Assembly: GCA_963787185.1 (NCBI GenBank) | Contig: CAWBCC010000015.1 | Coordinates: forward strand, 62,001 to 126,000 | Direction: 5' to 3' | DNA from: JAJXZP01 sp963787185 | GTDB taxonomy: Bacteria > Spirochaetota > Spirochaetia > Treponematales > Rectinemataceae | Length of the DNA stretch: 64,000 nucleotides | In this document: in pieces, positions 1 through 8,045 of the stretch | How the letters are laid out: each line of letters begins with the position of its first letter | How positions within the stretch are numbered: the stretch's first letter is position 1 | Translations under genes and position numbers: made by a program | Notes under the pieces: generated by a model | The model's database searches: none | The model's input: only the letters and a program-made list of their open reading frames with translations | What the model was told of the DNA's origin: nothing

Positions 1-449
1 TCGTAGGGCAACATATTGACCGGAAGCACCTCTTCCACTTGAGTGTCATGATATCCTGGAATCCCCCTGATTCCTTCGAAGCAATTCCAACCTCCGCCCA
101 TGCAGAATCCGCCGCCGCCCGCGACATAATCGCGGAGCACATCCAAACGATTGGGGCCCATAGGGACTGTGAACATATCCGGATAAAGTTGAATCGTATT
201 TTTCCCCGTATCGCTGAAGATCACGACATCGTATTTTTTCAAATCTTCGACCGTTTTGGGAAAATCGGTCAGTGCCACATGGTTCGGCATATGCGTCACA
301 TCGACATCTTCATATTTCTTGAGCGCATTGAGAAACCATACGGCGAAGTTTTCGTATCCGCCCAGGGGCACCATATCGAATCCCTTGATATGCATCTTAA
401 GAACGAACCATGTTTCTCCCACAAGCAATACCTTTGTAGGCGTCGCCAT
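1..449 (-). CDS. GATase1-like (DUF1355/PF07090-type) protein, 3' end cut by window
   Basis: Reading the minus strand from the ATG at 449 gives MATPTKVLLVGETWFVLKMH and continues in frame to the window edge (149 codons seen). A beta-strand start (KVLLVGE), a GGYENFAVWFLNAL segment, then YDVVIFSD and a glycine-rich DYVAGGGGFCMGGGWN stretch are typical of the class-I glutamine-amidotransferase-like proteins found in sugar-utilisation loci. The family has no firmly established reaction. AAGGAG lies a few bases upstream of the ATG, so this start is secure. It is the gene directly downstream of a LacI regulator and is preceded by a consensus promoter plus palindromic operator (484-542), so it is probably the first gene of a LacI-controlled catabolic operon that continues to the left. 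Recognition of the family is by pattern only. Confidence 0.7.
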   Translation of the reverse strand, partial: MATPTKVLLVGETWFVLKMHIKGFDMVPLGGYENFAVWFLNALKKYEDVDVTHMPNHVALTDFPKTVEDLKKYDVVIFSDTGKNTIQLYPDMFTVPMGPNRLDVLRDYVAGGGGFCMGGGWNCFEGIRGIPGYHDTQVEEVLPVNMLPY

Positions 450-483
450 CGTTTTTCTCCTTGAGTTGAGACAGAATCGCACA

Positions 484-517
484 AATGCCGTTATGTTTGC
501 GCAAACATAACGGCATT
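484..517. promoter_or_regulatory. Perfect 34-bp palindromic operator (LacI-type core)
   Basis: Each half is AATGCCGTTATGTTTGC followed by its exact reverse complement, with no mismatch and a central CpG (500/501). The core TGTTTGCGCAAACA has the two-fold symmetric, CG-centred form of LacI/GalR-family operators. It overlaps the last three bases of the -10 box and covers the predicted start point of the GATase-like gene, as expected for repression. The LacI gene just upstream (634-1641) is the obvious ligand-responsive binder. An RNA hairpin role is less likely because no T-tract follows. Confidence 0.8.
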
Positions 518-542
518 ATATGGCACTTCTCGAGTCTGTCAA
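515..542 (-). promoter_or_regulatory. Consensus sigma70 promoter for the GATase-like operon
   Basis: On the minus strand TTGACA (542-537) and TATAAT (520-515) are separated by 16 bp. Both hexamers match consensus exactly. The predicted start point (about 508) lies inside the palindromic operator, giving an approximately 60-nt leader with an AAGGAG Shine-Dalgarno before the ATG at 449. Confidence 0.8.
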
Positions 543-590
543 TGAAAATTTGCACCGAGTGGGATCTTTTTTTAAGATGAGAGCCAAGTT

Positions 591-610
591 CAAAAGTCAT
601 CCGACTTTTG
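591..610 (-). terminator. Possible weak terminator after lacI-type gene
   Basis: CAAAAGTC-ATCC-GACTTTTG forms an 8-bp perfect stem 24 nt past the regulator stop codon. On the minus strand the stem itself ends in CTTTTG but there is no further U-tract, so termination would be weak. Confidence 0.35.
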
Positions 611-633
611 GAAAAGCCTCAATTCGCTTCGCA

Positions 634-1641
634 TTACCGGCAGGAGAGGCAGGAATCCCGTATGATCGGCTCGGCTTCGAGCAGTGCGTGGGATTGCCAC
701 TTACCTTCCAGCTTTATCGATTTCATGAGATTCTCGACCGCGATCTCCGCTATTCTGCCTATCGGTTGTCGCATGGTTGTCAGCGCCGGCGTCGTGAATG
801 AAGACATCTCTATATCGTCGACCCCGACAATGGAAAAATCTCCCGGAATGCTCGCTCCGTATTCATGCGCGGCTTTGATGAAGCCGATCGCCATGTGATC
901 ATTGGAGGAGATTATAGCTGTGGGTCCGGGATGGAGGCTATTGAAATACAAAAAGGCCTCATACCCCGCCGTAGATGACCAATCTCCCTTGAACACAAGA
1001 CTCTCATCGAACCGGATATCGTGCTTCTCGAGCGACGCCTCGAAGCCACTCAGACGCTGACGCGCATCGAGAACTGTCAGATCGCCTGTGATGAACCCTA
1101 TGCTCTTATGGGCGAGTCCCGTCAGATAATCCACAAAGTAGTCGATCATGGCGAGATTATCGACATCGACCCAGCTGATGGACGGCAGATCACTGCTCGC
1201 GTGCATGAGAACCGTCGGGATGTTATTTCGGGAAATAGCTTCCAGTCGGCCGTCTCCGATTTGAGAGCCGAGCACAATGATGCCATCTATTTTTTTCTGT
1301 CTGAACAGAACGGCCAAATCGCGCTCCACCTTGCTCTCGCACGCGACAAGGAGAAGGTCATATGCGCGCGGAACCAGGAATTTTTCCAAATGATAGATGA
1401 GCTGCGCAAAATAGGGCTCGGATAGAACATATTCATCTCTCGGCAGGACCAAGCCGATTGTCATCGCCTTTTGGCTGTTTAAGGCTCTGGCGGCGGCGTT
1501 CGGGTAATAGTCGATCTCTTGGATGACGCGCAGCACTCTCTCCCGCGTTTCCTTTTTTACCCGAGGGTCATTGTTGACGACGCGGGACACCGTCATGAAT
1601 GAGACATTCGCCAGTCTCGCTACGTCGGATTGTGATGGCAT
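634..1641 (-). CDS. LacI/GalR-family transcriptional regulator
   Basis: 335 aa, a normal length for the family. The N-terminal HTH is SQSDVARLANVSFMTVSRVV (residues 3-22), with the hinge helix YYPNAAARALNSQ near 50, followed by a periplasmic-binding-protein-like sensor (TIGLVLPRD, DGIIVLGSQ, FITGD, AIISSNDHMAIGFI, FSIVGVDDI). It should bind a sugar-like effector and repress the adjacent operon. The gene has its own promoter at 1695-1723 and an AGAAAGG-like Shine-Dalgarno before the ATG. The palindrome at 484-517, between this gene and its downstream neighbour, is its probable operator. The effector cannot be named from sequence. Confidence 0.93.
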   Translation of the reverse strand: MPSQSDVARLANVSFMTVSRVVNNDPRVKKETRERVLRVIQEIDYYPNAAARALNSQKAMTIGLVLPRDEYVLSEPYFAQLIYHLEKFLVPRAYDLLLVACESKVERDLAVLFRQKKIDGIIVLGSQIGDGRLEAISRNNIPTVLMHASSDLPSISWVDVDNLAMIDYFVDYLTGLAHKSIGFITGDLTVLDARQRLSGFEASLEKHDIRFDESLVFKGDWSSTAGYEAFLYFNSLHPGPTAIISSNDHMAIGFIKAAHEYGASIPGDFSIVGVDDIEMSSFTTPALTTMRQPIGRIAEIAVENLMKSIKLEGKWQSHALLEAEPIIRDSCLSCR

Positions 1642-1694
1642 TCTCGCTGAACCTTTCTGTTGGGGCTGCGACCGTTCCTCTCGAGGTTGTCGTA

Positions 1695-1723
1695 ACTCTA
1701 ATCCCCAGTCGCGACCGGGTCAA
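1695..1723 (-). promoter_or_regulatory. Promoter of lacI-type gene
   Basis: Minus strand TTGACC (1723-1718), 17-bp spacer, TAGAGT (1700-1695). The leader is about 50 nt and carries a purine-rich ribosome site before the ATG at 1641. Hexamers match consensus at 5/6 and 4/6. Confidence 0.55.
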
Positions 1724-1762
1724 TCGGAGACGGATCGCTGTCTGATCGGGGCGCGAAAATGA

Positions 1763-2578
1763 TCAGGGAGCCCGATATTTCTTGCGGAATTGACTCGGCG
1801 TAAGCGCGGTTTTGCTCTTGAAGAGCCGGCTGAAGTATCTCGTGTCCTCGAAACCCAGAGCGTCGGCAATTTCCTCCACCGAAGCCGACTTTATGAGCAG
1901 CAGATGCTTCGCTTTTTCCACGCGCACCGAGTTGCGGTAGCGCATCGGCGTCGTGCCGAGATGCTTTCTGAAGAGGCGCGAAAGGTAGGACGGAGTTACA
2001 TAGGCTACGCGCGCGAGGGCCTCGACGTCGAACCCTTCGGCGTAGTGTTCATCGACGTAAACTCGGCTTCGGTCCAGCGCCGCGCTTCCAGAGGAATCGG
2101 CGGTCGCAAGCTTCTGCTCCATGAGAAGAAGGAGAGATTTCAAGAGATGATCTTCGAGCTCGCGGTAGTGTTCCGCGCGGCGAAGATGGTTCTTATGGGC
2201 GCTCTGGCAGAGCCACCCGAGTTCCCCGTCGTCATCGCCCATCTTGAACGAGAATGGGAGCGTTGCGCGATACCCGAGTTCGAGCCAGAGGCAGACTATT
2301 TCCTGACGGCTCGACGCGTCCAGCGTCTCGTGGTGCGCGACCCCGGGGGGATAGACCAGCAGATCGTAAAGGGCGACATCGATGGTATCGCCGCCGGTCG
2401 TCACCTTCGCCTTGCCTTCGATGAAGTAGATCAGTTCGAGGTAGGGGTGAGAGTGTTCCTTCAAATTCCAGATTTTGCTGTTCTCGTCGAAGCGCTCGCA
2501 GAATTTGAGAGAGATTGCCCCCCTGCCGGCGGCCCTCAGAAAGCGCAACACTTCCACTCTCATGTCGTCACTCAGCAT
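1763..2578 (-). CDS. AraC-family transcriptional regulator
   Basis: 271 aa. The N-terminal half is a cupin-like sensor (EHSHPYLELIYFIEGKAKVT, then YPPGVAHHE). The last about 100 residues are the double HTH of AraC proteins (DVEALARVAYVTPSYLSRLF, then VEEIADALGFEDTRYFSRLF and the terminal TPSQFRKKYR). It is likely an activator of a carbohydrate locus; the divergent DeoR gene and the GRE cluster are candidates. The start at 2578 has GGAG only three bases upstream, so the in-frame ATG at 2563 may be the true start. A promoter is predicted at 2600-2629. Confidence 0.9.
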   Translation of the reverse strand: MLSDDMRVEVLRFLRAAGRGAISLKFCERFDENSKIWNLKEHSHPYLELIYFIEGKAKVTTGGDTIDVALYDLLVYPPGVAHHETLDASSRQEIVCLWLELGYRATLPFSFKMGDDDGELGWLCQSAHKNHLRRAEHYRELEDHLLKSLLLLMEQKLATADSSGSAALDRSRVYVDEHYAEGFDVEALARVAYVTPSYLSRLFRKHLGTTPMRYRNSVRVEKAKHLLLIKSASVEEIADALGFEDTRYFSRLFKSKTALTPSQFRKKYRAP

Positions 2579-2599
2579 TTCTCCGGCCTCAATGGAGAT

Positions 2600-2629
2600 A
2601 GTCTAGGAGCACCAATCGCCGACTGTCCA
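2600..2629 (-). promoter_or_regulatory. Putative promoter of araC-type gene
   Basis: Minus strand TGGACA (2629-2624), 18-bp spacer, TAGACT (2605-2600). The leader to the ATG at 2578 is about 15 nt. The -35 matches consensus at 5 of 6 positions. Confidence 0.45.
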
Positions 2630-2749
2630 CTTTTATTTGCTGGATTCGCCGTCCGCATCGACGTTCGTCATGAGCAAAAAGCAAGCGCCCCCCGCGGCGG
2701 CCGAGTCTGATTATGTTCGGTGCCCTTTTGGTTTCATTTGGAGTATTTG

Positions 2750-2777
2750 TTGACAAAAAGTCATTCGGGATTATGCT
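2750..2777 (+). promoter_or_regulatory. Promoter of deoR-type gene with near-leaderless start
   Basis: TTGACA (2750-2755), 16-bp spacer, TATGCT (2772-2777). Only 12 nt separate the -10 box from the ATG at 2790, leaving about 5 nt of leader, and no Shine-Dalgarno is present. Confidence 0.6.
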
Positions 2778-2789
2778 AGTCTTCGACGT

Positions 2790-3593
2790 ATGAGTCCTAT
2801 CGAGGAAAAGCGCGGCCCTCGGGGTCGCGGCAAGTTCGGCAACAAGGACATTTCCGATGCGGTGCGGGAAGCCATTCTCAAATCGGGGAGCTGTCGGGTA
2901 GCGGAGCTCGCCAAAGAACTCCATGTTTCGGAAGTCTCCGTTCGGAAAAGTCTCAACGAGCTGGAACGTCAGGGAATAGTCCGGCGCCACCATGGAGAGG
3001 CCCGAACGTACGACGGGGACGACATTCCCTTCCGCATGCACGTTCACTACGCCGAAAAGCAGGCCATCTCGAGCAGAGCGGCGGCGCTGGTCGAACCGGG
3101 AGATACGATTCTCCTGGAGGCCGGCTCCGCGATCGCAATGTTCGCGCAGAGGATACGGGACGTACAGGGACTGACGGTAATAACCACCAATCTTTTTATC
3201 GCCCGGTCGTTTCGAGGTTCCAGGGCGCGCGTGATCGTACTCGGCGGCCTCTACCAGGAAGAAAGCGAGAGCATGGTGGGTCCCGCCGTATGTGAATCGA
3301 TGCACGACATCGGTTTTTCGAAGTCTTTCCTCGGAGTCTCGGGGTTCACGTTCGCCGATGGCTTTATGTTGAACGATGTCGCACGAGCCGACGTGACGCG
3401 CGCGATACTGGAGCGCGGGGCGCAATGCGGAGCGAAAGCGTGGATTCTCACCGATTCCTCCAAATTCGGTATATCACACGCGACCGTGATCTGCTCGGAT
3501 CTGTCCCTCATCGCCGGTGTGGTGACGGATCCCGGGGTCCCCGACGAATACAGACGCCACCTCACGGGGGCGGGACTGGAGGTGTTGATCTAG
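2790..3593 (+). CDS. DeoR-family transcriptional regulator
   Basis: 267 aa, typical length. The winged HTH runs from about residue 20 (DAVREAILKSGSCRVAELAK, VSEVSVRKSLNELERQGIVR) and is followed by the sugar-phosphate-sensing DeoRC domain (EKQAISSRAAALVEPGDTIL, TVITTNLFIA, VIVLGG, FLGVSGF, ILTDSSKFG). DeoR proteins usually sense a phosphorylated sugar, which fits the ROK kinase gene that converges on it. The two stop codons interlock: the plus-strand TAG at 3591-3593 and the minus-strand stop at 3590-3592 share bases. There is no ribosome-binding site and the promoter sits right at the start codon, so the mRNA is probably near-leaderless. Confidence 0.93.
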   Translation: MSPIEEKRGPRGRGKFGNKDISDAVREAILKSGSCRVAELAKELHVSEVSVRKSLNELERQGIVRRHHGEARTYDGDDIPFRMHVHYAEKQAISSRAAALVEPGDTILLEAGSAIAMFAQRIRDVQGLTVITTNLFIARSFRGSRARVIVLGGLYQEESESMVGPAVCESMHDIGFSKSFLGVSGFTFADGFMLNDVARADVTRAILERGAQCGAKAWILTDSSKFGISHATVICSDLSLIAGVVTDPGVPDEYRRHLTGAGLEVLI

Positions 3594-4573
3594 GCTTCAA
3601 AAAGGGCGGCCGCGCCGATGACTCCGGCCCTCCCGCCGAGAAGGCCGCGCTTGATCTCCAAGCGGTCGTACATCATCGAGCCCGCGAGCTTGAAGCACGT
3701 ATCGGCCGCGATCTCGAAGAAGAACTCGGGAAGATTCAAGAGACCGCCCCCGAGCACGATGCATCGCGGATTCAACACCTGGAATACGTTGTATAAGCCG
3801 ACGCCTATGTATCGGGCGAATTCCTCCACCACCGCCCGGCAGAGCTCGTTCCCGTCGGCGCAGCCTGCGGCGAGCATCGTGCCGTCGAGTCCCGCAAAAT
3901 CCTCGCAACCGGCGGGCAGGTCGGCGCAGGCGCCGGAGGATTTCAGCCGCCCCGCCAGGTTCCGCGCCGCTTCGGGAATCGCGAGGCCGGATGCCGCACC
4001 CATGAGACAGCCATAATTGCCGCAGGTACAACGCCTGCCAAGGGAACTATCGATGATCATGTGCCCGAACTCGCCGGCCGTCCCCGTGAAGCCGCGATAC
4101 GGCTTGCCGTCGATGATGATACCGCCGCCGATCCCGGTGGACACGGTCAGGAGGACCATGGGGTCCATCCCGACGCCCGCCCCATAGCGGAACTCGCCGA
4201 TCGCCTGGGCATTCGCATCGTTATCGGCCAGGCAGGGGATGCCCAGAAGTTTCTCCGTCCGCTCGCGGAGGGGATAGCACTTGAAACCGGGCAGATTCGA
4301 GGTAGTGAGAGTCACGCCGTCGGGCCAGCGGATATGGCCGGGGAACAGCACGCCTACGCCCCTCACCTCGGAGCGCGCAGCCCCGGCCCTGGAGAGGGCC
4401 GCGTCGACATTCCGCTCGATGCGGCATAAGACATCCTCTTCGGCCAAACCTTTGTGGTCGTGCGTCACCGACTCGCCCACTATCTTTCCCGCCGCGTCCA
4501 CCACTCCGACCGCGAGCTTGGTCCCTCCGAGGTCCACACCGATCCGATAACGGACGGCCGTCGATGCGATCAT
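3590..4573 (-). CDS. ROK-family sugar kinase
   Basis: 327 aa. The N-terminal phosphate-binding loop is IGVDLGGTKLAVGV (11-24), the catalytic aspartate lies in LADNDANA (D119), the second phosphate motif is TVSTGIGGG, and the ROK zinc site is GH(170-171)-x10-CTCGNYGC (C182, C184, C189). The canonical glutamate after the last cysteine (CxCGxxGCxE) is methionine here (M191), which may alter substrate binding. It should phosphorylate a hexose-like substrate in the cytoplasm. The start overlaps the GRE stop codon as ATGA (4570-4573), so it is translationally coupled to the glycyl radical enzyme and likely makes that enzyme's substrate or handles its product. It is an enzyme rather than a ROK repressor because no N-terminal HTH is present. 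Confidence 0.9.
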   Translation of the reverse strand: MIASTAVRYRIGVDLGGTKLAVGVVDAAGKIVGESVTHDHKGLAEEDVLCRIERNVDAALSRAGAARSEVRGVGVLFPGHIRWPDGVTLTTSNLPGFKCYPLRERTEKLLGIPCLADNDANAQAIGEFRYGAGVGMDPMVLLTVSTGIGGGIIIDGKPYRGFTGTAGEFGHMIIDSSLGRRCTCGNYGCLMGAASGLAIPEAARNLAGRLKSSGACADLPAGCEDFAGLDGTMLAAGCADGNELCRAVVEEFARYIGVGLYNVFQVLNPRCIVLGGGLLNLPEFFFEIAADTCFKLAGSMMYDRLEIKRGLLGGRAGVIGAAALFEA

Positions 4574-6957
4574 AGCACCTGCTCCGTGCGGGCGATGATA
4601 TCGTCCTGCGTCTCGGCGGCCAGGTCGTTGAAATACGCCGAGTAGCCGGCCACTCGCACGACGAGGTCCCGATGCTTCGAGGGGTTTTTCTTGGCGTCGA
4701 GGAGAGTCTCGCGCGAGACGATGTTGTATTGGACATGCCAGCCCTTGAGATCGTCGAAGAAGGCCCGGAGAAGGGCGACAAGCTTGTCCCGCTGCCCCTC
4801 GCCCGCGAGCATCTGGGGGGTGAGCTTCTGGTTGAGGAGTACTCCTCCGAAAATATCCATGGTCGGCAGCTTGGCAATCGATTTGAAAACGGCGGTCGGG
4901 CCACGGGTATCCGTGCCCTGAGTCGGGGAACAGCCCTCCGCCAGAGGAGTCCAGGCGCGGCGTCCGTCGGGCGTGGCGGCTACGACAGAGCCCGACGGTA
5001 CGTTGGACGAGATGCTCGAGGTCCCCGGATAGTATCCTCCGCCTATGGGGCCGCGCCCGTGCCGGGTATTGTGGTATTTCGCCATTTCAGCCACATAGGC
5101 GCCGTAGGCCTCGACGACCAGGGCATCGACGTAATCGTCGTCGTTGCCGTACTTGGGCGCCTGATTGAGGAGCCGGAGCCGGAGAAGCTCGCCCGAGGGA
5201 CCGGCGAAGTCCGCCCCGAGGGCATCCATGAGCTCCTTGGGAGCGATACTGCGTTCCTCGAAGACGAGCTTTTTGATCGCGGCCAGGGAGTTGCCGAGGT
5301 TCGCGATCCCGACCTGCAGGCCCGAGACCCAGTCGTAGATCGCGCCGCCCTCCTTCAGGTGCTTCCCGCGGGCCACGCAGTCGTCCGTGAACGTGGAGCA
5401 GAGGATGTCGGGCACGAGTTCCTCCAGCGCCGTGTCGATGGCGACGTCGATGCCGACCGAGGCGGCCGCGTAGTAGGCGAGCTGGTCCTTCCAGGCCGCC
5501 ATCAGCTCGTCGAAGCCCTCGAAGGACTCGAGTGTCCCGGCGCCCCCGCGGAAGGTCTGTCCGGTCTTCGTGTCCTTCCCGTCGTTCAGGGTCGCCAGGA
5601 AGACGCGCATCAGATTGAGGAAGCTCATGCCCGTCGTGCGGTAGCCCCACTTGCCCGGTACGGCCACCTCGATGCAGCCGATGGCCGAGTAGTCGCGCGC
5701 GTCCTCGAGACTCACGCCCAGCTTCAGCATGCCGGGGACGACGACCTCGTCGTTGTTGAAGGCAGGCATGCCGAAACCCTTTCGTATCACCTCGATCGCG
5801 GCCTTGAGGAACTCGTCCTTCATGCCCCGGTGGTAGCGGACGGAGAGATTGGGCTGCGTGAGCTTCATGTCGCCGACCGACTCGAGGATCAGGTAGGAGA
5901 GTTCGTTGACCGCGTCCCGGCCCTCCCGGGTGACGCCGCCGATCGTCACGTTCTGGTACAGGGGGCCGCCCGCGGAGAATCGCGTATGGGACCAGGAGCG
6001 GACCTTCTTGACCGCCAGCAGCTTGAGCCAGGTGCAGGAGAGCAGCTCCCTCGCCGCTTCGGGCGAGATGCGTCCGGCCTCCGAGTCCTTCTTGTAGAAG
6101 GGGTAGAGGTACTGGTCCGTCCGCCCCAGGGAGACCGAGTGGCCGTTCGACTCGATCTGAAGCGCGAGCTGGACGAAAGCGGTGAGCTGGAGTGCTTCGC
6201 GGAAGCCGGAAGGCGGGTCCGCCGCGACGGTGGCGCAGGTCCGCGCGATCTCTTCGAGCTCGGCTTTCCTCCCGGGGTCGGCGCAGACGGCGGCCATGCT
6301 CGACGCCAGCGCCCCGTACCTGCGGATCCAGGTCGCGAGTCCCGCGAGGGCGTCGAGCATGGCGAGATAGAGCTGCCGCTTCCCGAGGTCGTCGTAGCGG
6401 GTCGGATCGAGGGCATCGTTCATGCGTCCGACGTAGGTCGCGTAGCCGTCGATCCCGAGCTCGAGAACGCGGAAGAAGTTGGCGGCGACGTGACCGTCGC
6501 CGGTGGTCATGTTCCCCTCGGCGTGGACGATGCCGGAATCGTTGATGGCCTCGAGTGTCGGGGAGAAGTTAGCTCGGGCCCGATCCTGCAGCGTCCGTCC
6601 CTTCCACCACGCGCAGAGTTCCTTGATCTCGGCCTTCTGCGCGCCGGTCGCCTCATAGGACTCGGCGGGCCTGTGGTCGATCCCGTCGATCTCGTTCAAG
6701 AGCCAATCGACGGAATACTCGGGGAATATGGCGGCGGCCTTGAGCCGCGAGGCGGTGTTGCCGACGACGAGTTCCCCGTCGTTGATGTAAATGGTGCTCT
6801 CTTCGAAGGTCCGGCGAAGGGCGAGCGCGCGCTTCCTGGCTATCGGCAGCCCCTCATTCTCCCTATAGACGCGCGTGTAGATCCGCGCCCTTTCCGTGCA
6901 CAGCGTCGGCATGGCCGACAGAATCTCATCTTTGAGCCGCGCAAGTCGCTCGTTCAT
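4570..6957 (-). CDS. Glycyl radical enzyme, PflD/YbiW-like (pyruvate formate-lyase superfamily)
   Basis: 795 aa, the family's usual size. The radical site is RVAGYSAY with Gly771 near the C terminus, and the thiyl cysteine is Cys428 in AIGCIEVAVPGKWGYR. A single Cys followed by x-Glu (C428, E430) marks a dehydratase/lyase-type GRE rather than true pyruvate formate-lyase, which has two adjacent cysteines. The general-acid/base glutamate of these enzymes is E430. It is oxygen sensitive and needs the activase encoded immediately upstream. The neighbouring ROK kinase (4-nt overlap) suggests a phosphorylated polyol or anhydro-sugar substrate. YbiW-like enzymes have, as I recall, been linked to anhydroglucitol phosphate dehydration, but I cannot verify this, so the substrate remains open. 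Confidence 0.9.
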   Translation of the reverse strand: MNERLARLKDEILSAMPTLCTERARIYTRVYRENEGLPIARKRALALRRTFEESTIYINDGELVVGNTASRLKAAAIFPEYSVDWLLNEIDGIDHRPAESYEATGAQKAEIKELCAWWKGRTLQDRARANFSPTLEAINDSGIVHAEGNMTTGDGHVAANFFRVLELGIDGYATYVGRMNDALDPTRYDDLGKRQLYLAMLDALAGLATWIRRYGALASSMAAVCADPGRKAELEEIARTCATVAADPPSGFREALQLTAFVQLALQIESNGHSVSLGRTDQYLYPFYKKDSEAGRISPEAARELLSCTWLKLLAVKKVRSWSHTRFSAGGPLYQNVTIGGVTREGRDAVNELSYLILESVGDMKLTQPNLSVRYHRGMKDEFLKAAIEVIRKGFGMPAFNNDEVVVPGMLKLGVSLEDARDYSAIGCIEVAVPGKWGYRTTGMSFLNLMRVFLATLNDGKDTKTGQTFRGGAGTLESFEGFDELMAAWKDQLAYYAAASVGIDVAIDTALEELVPDILCSTFTDDCVARGKHLKEGGAIYDWVSGLQVGIANLGNSLAAIKKLVFEERSIAPKELMDALGADFAGPSGELLRLRLLNQAPKYGNDDDYVDALVVEAYGAYVAEMAKYHNTRHGRGPIGGGYYPGTSSISSNVPSGSVVAATPDGRRAWTPLAEGCSPTQGTDTRGPTAVFKSIAKLPTMDIFGGVLLNQKLTPQMLAGEGQRDKLVALLRAFFDDLKGWHVQYNIVSRETLLDAKKNPSKHRDLVVRVAGYSAYFNDLAAETQDDIIARTEQVL

Positions 6958-6958
6958 A

Positions 6959-7885
6959 TCAGCCCCCTATGGAAATATCCAAACCGAAGGATCGCCCCAA
7001 CTCCGCGCTCCTCTCTGCGAATCCGGCCTCGAGCCTCAACCCGAGAGGATAAGGATAGCCCCTGCCCAGGGCGAGGTATTTGCCGGCCGCGAGATCGTGG
7101 TAGGGCAGCAGATCGAGATGCCGGCCGGCGGCCGATGCCACGGGGAGGGGCAGGCCGGCGACGAACTCGAAGATCCGGCGCATGGAGCGCTCGTCGTCGT
7201 TGAAACCGGGCACCATCGGCACGCGGAGGGTGAGATCGGCGCCGCGCGCGGCCAGGAACCTGATGTTCTCCAGGATCGGCTCCGAATCGCCCCCGGTCCC
7301 TTCGCGGAATGCCGCCGGATCGACGTGCTTCAGGTCGGCAAGCCAGCGGAGAGGCAGCGCGAAGATCCGCTCGACGACCTTCCGGCCGACGGCCAGGCAG
7401 GTCTCGATCGCGACATCGATGCCCTCGCTCGAGGCCGCTCGGACGAGCTCTTCGGCCAGGTCTATCTGTGCGAGCGGCTCCCCGCCGGAAAGCGTGAGCC
7501 CGCCGCCCGATTTGGCGAAGAAATCCCGGTCCCTGCGGACCTCGGCCATTATCTCCTCGACGGAAGCCTCGCGCCCGGCGATCCGGAGCGCCTTCGCCGG
7601 GCAGATGGAATCGAGCGAAGCCGGCGGTTCCGCCCGCCGGTCGATCGCGATCCCGCCCTCGGGGGGCCCTCTCATGACCGCTCCGCCGTTGGCGGCGTGC
7701 AGACAGGATTCGCAACCGATACAGTGGGCTTTGGTATAGAGCAACTCCGGTCTGAAGGATTGGCTCTCCGGGTTTTCGCACCACGCGCAGGCCAAAGGGC
7801 AACCCTTGAAAAAAACGACTGTCCGGATGCCCGGGCCGTCATGGGTGGAAAACCTCTGGATATCGAAAATCATTGAGCGAATCAT
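6959..7885 (-). CDS. Glycyl radical enzyme activase (radical SAM)
   Basis: About 308 aa from the ATG at 7885. The upstream in-frame TTG at 7909 is less likely. The radical SAM cluster motif is GCPLACAWC (C29, C33, C36). It is followed by a ferredoxin-like insert (HCIGCESCLHA and a later ICPAKAL) that carries an auxiliary iron-sulfur cluster, as in activases of dehydratase-type GREs. GGLTLSGGEPL is the usual GGEP SAM-binding motif. It abstracts a hydrogen from Gly771 of its partner. The gene ends one base before the GRE start codon, so both are on one transcript, probably from the promoter at 7939-7967. Confidence 0.93.
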   Translation of the reverse strand: MIRSMIFDIQRFSTHDGPGIRTVVFFKGCPLACAWCENPESQSFRPELLYTKAHCIGCESCLHAANGGAVMRGPPEGGIAIDRRAEPPASLDSICPAKALRIAGREASVEEIMAEVRRDRDFFAKSGGGLTLSGGEPLAQIDLAEELVRAASSEGIDVAIETCLAVGRKVVERIFALPLRWLADLKHVDPAAFREGTGGDSEPILENIRFLAARGADLTLRVPMVPGFNDDERSMRRIFEFVAGLPLPVASAAGRHLDLLPYHDLAAGKYLALGRGYPYPLGLRLEAGFAERSAELGRSFGLDISIGG

Positions 7886-7915
7886 AGCTTTGTCGTTACG
7901 CTTAGTCAATATATA

Positions 7916-7929
7916 ATTTCATTTGAAAT
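7916..7929. promoter_or_regulatory. Possible operator, ATTTCA-TT-TGAAAT
   Basis: A 6-2-6 inverted repeat in the AT-rich divergent region, lying just downstream of the predicted start point of the activase-GRE operon. It is a candidate binding site for the DeoR or AraC regulator; the binder is not known. Confidence 0.35.
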
Positions 7930-7938
7930 AATATGGTT

Positions 7939-7967
7939 TGATTACTATGCGCAGATGAACCAGTCAA
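7939..7967 (-). promoter_or_regulatory. Putative promoter of the activase-GRE-kinase operon
   Basis: Minus strand TTGACT (7967-7962), 17-bp spacer, TAATCA (7944-7939). It would give a leader of about 45 nt to the ATG at 7885. Confidence 0.45.
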
Positions 7968-7980
7968 AAGTAACCGAATT

Positions 7981-8008
7981 TTGAAAAGGTCTCTGATGAC
8001 AGTATAAT
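7981..8008 (+). promoter_or_regulatory. Promoter of the two-component/Lol-like operon
   Basis: TTGAAA (7981-7986), 16-bp spacer and a perfect TATAAT (8003-8008). It is followed by a roughly 30-nt leader with a GGGGGA ribosome site before the ATG at 8046. Confidence 0.65.
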
Positions 8009-8045
8009 GATGCAGGCTCGCAGGGCGGTTCCGGGGGAATGAATC

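Noticed and set aside
484..517. 34-bp palindrome as an intrinsic terminator
   Set aside because: No T-tract on either strand and it abuts a perfect promoter; an operator explains it better.
3590..4573. ROK-family repressor
   Set aside because: No N-terminal HTH; catalytic aspartate and both phosphate loops are present.
4672..7203. 843-codon plus-strand ORF
   Set aside because: It runs antisense to the glycyl radical enzyme and activase, whose motifs are unmistakable. High GC leaves the opposite frame free of stops.
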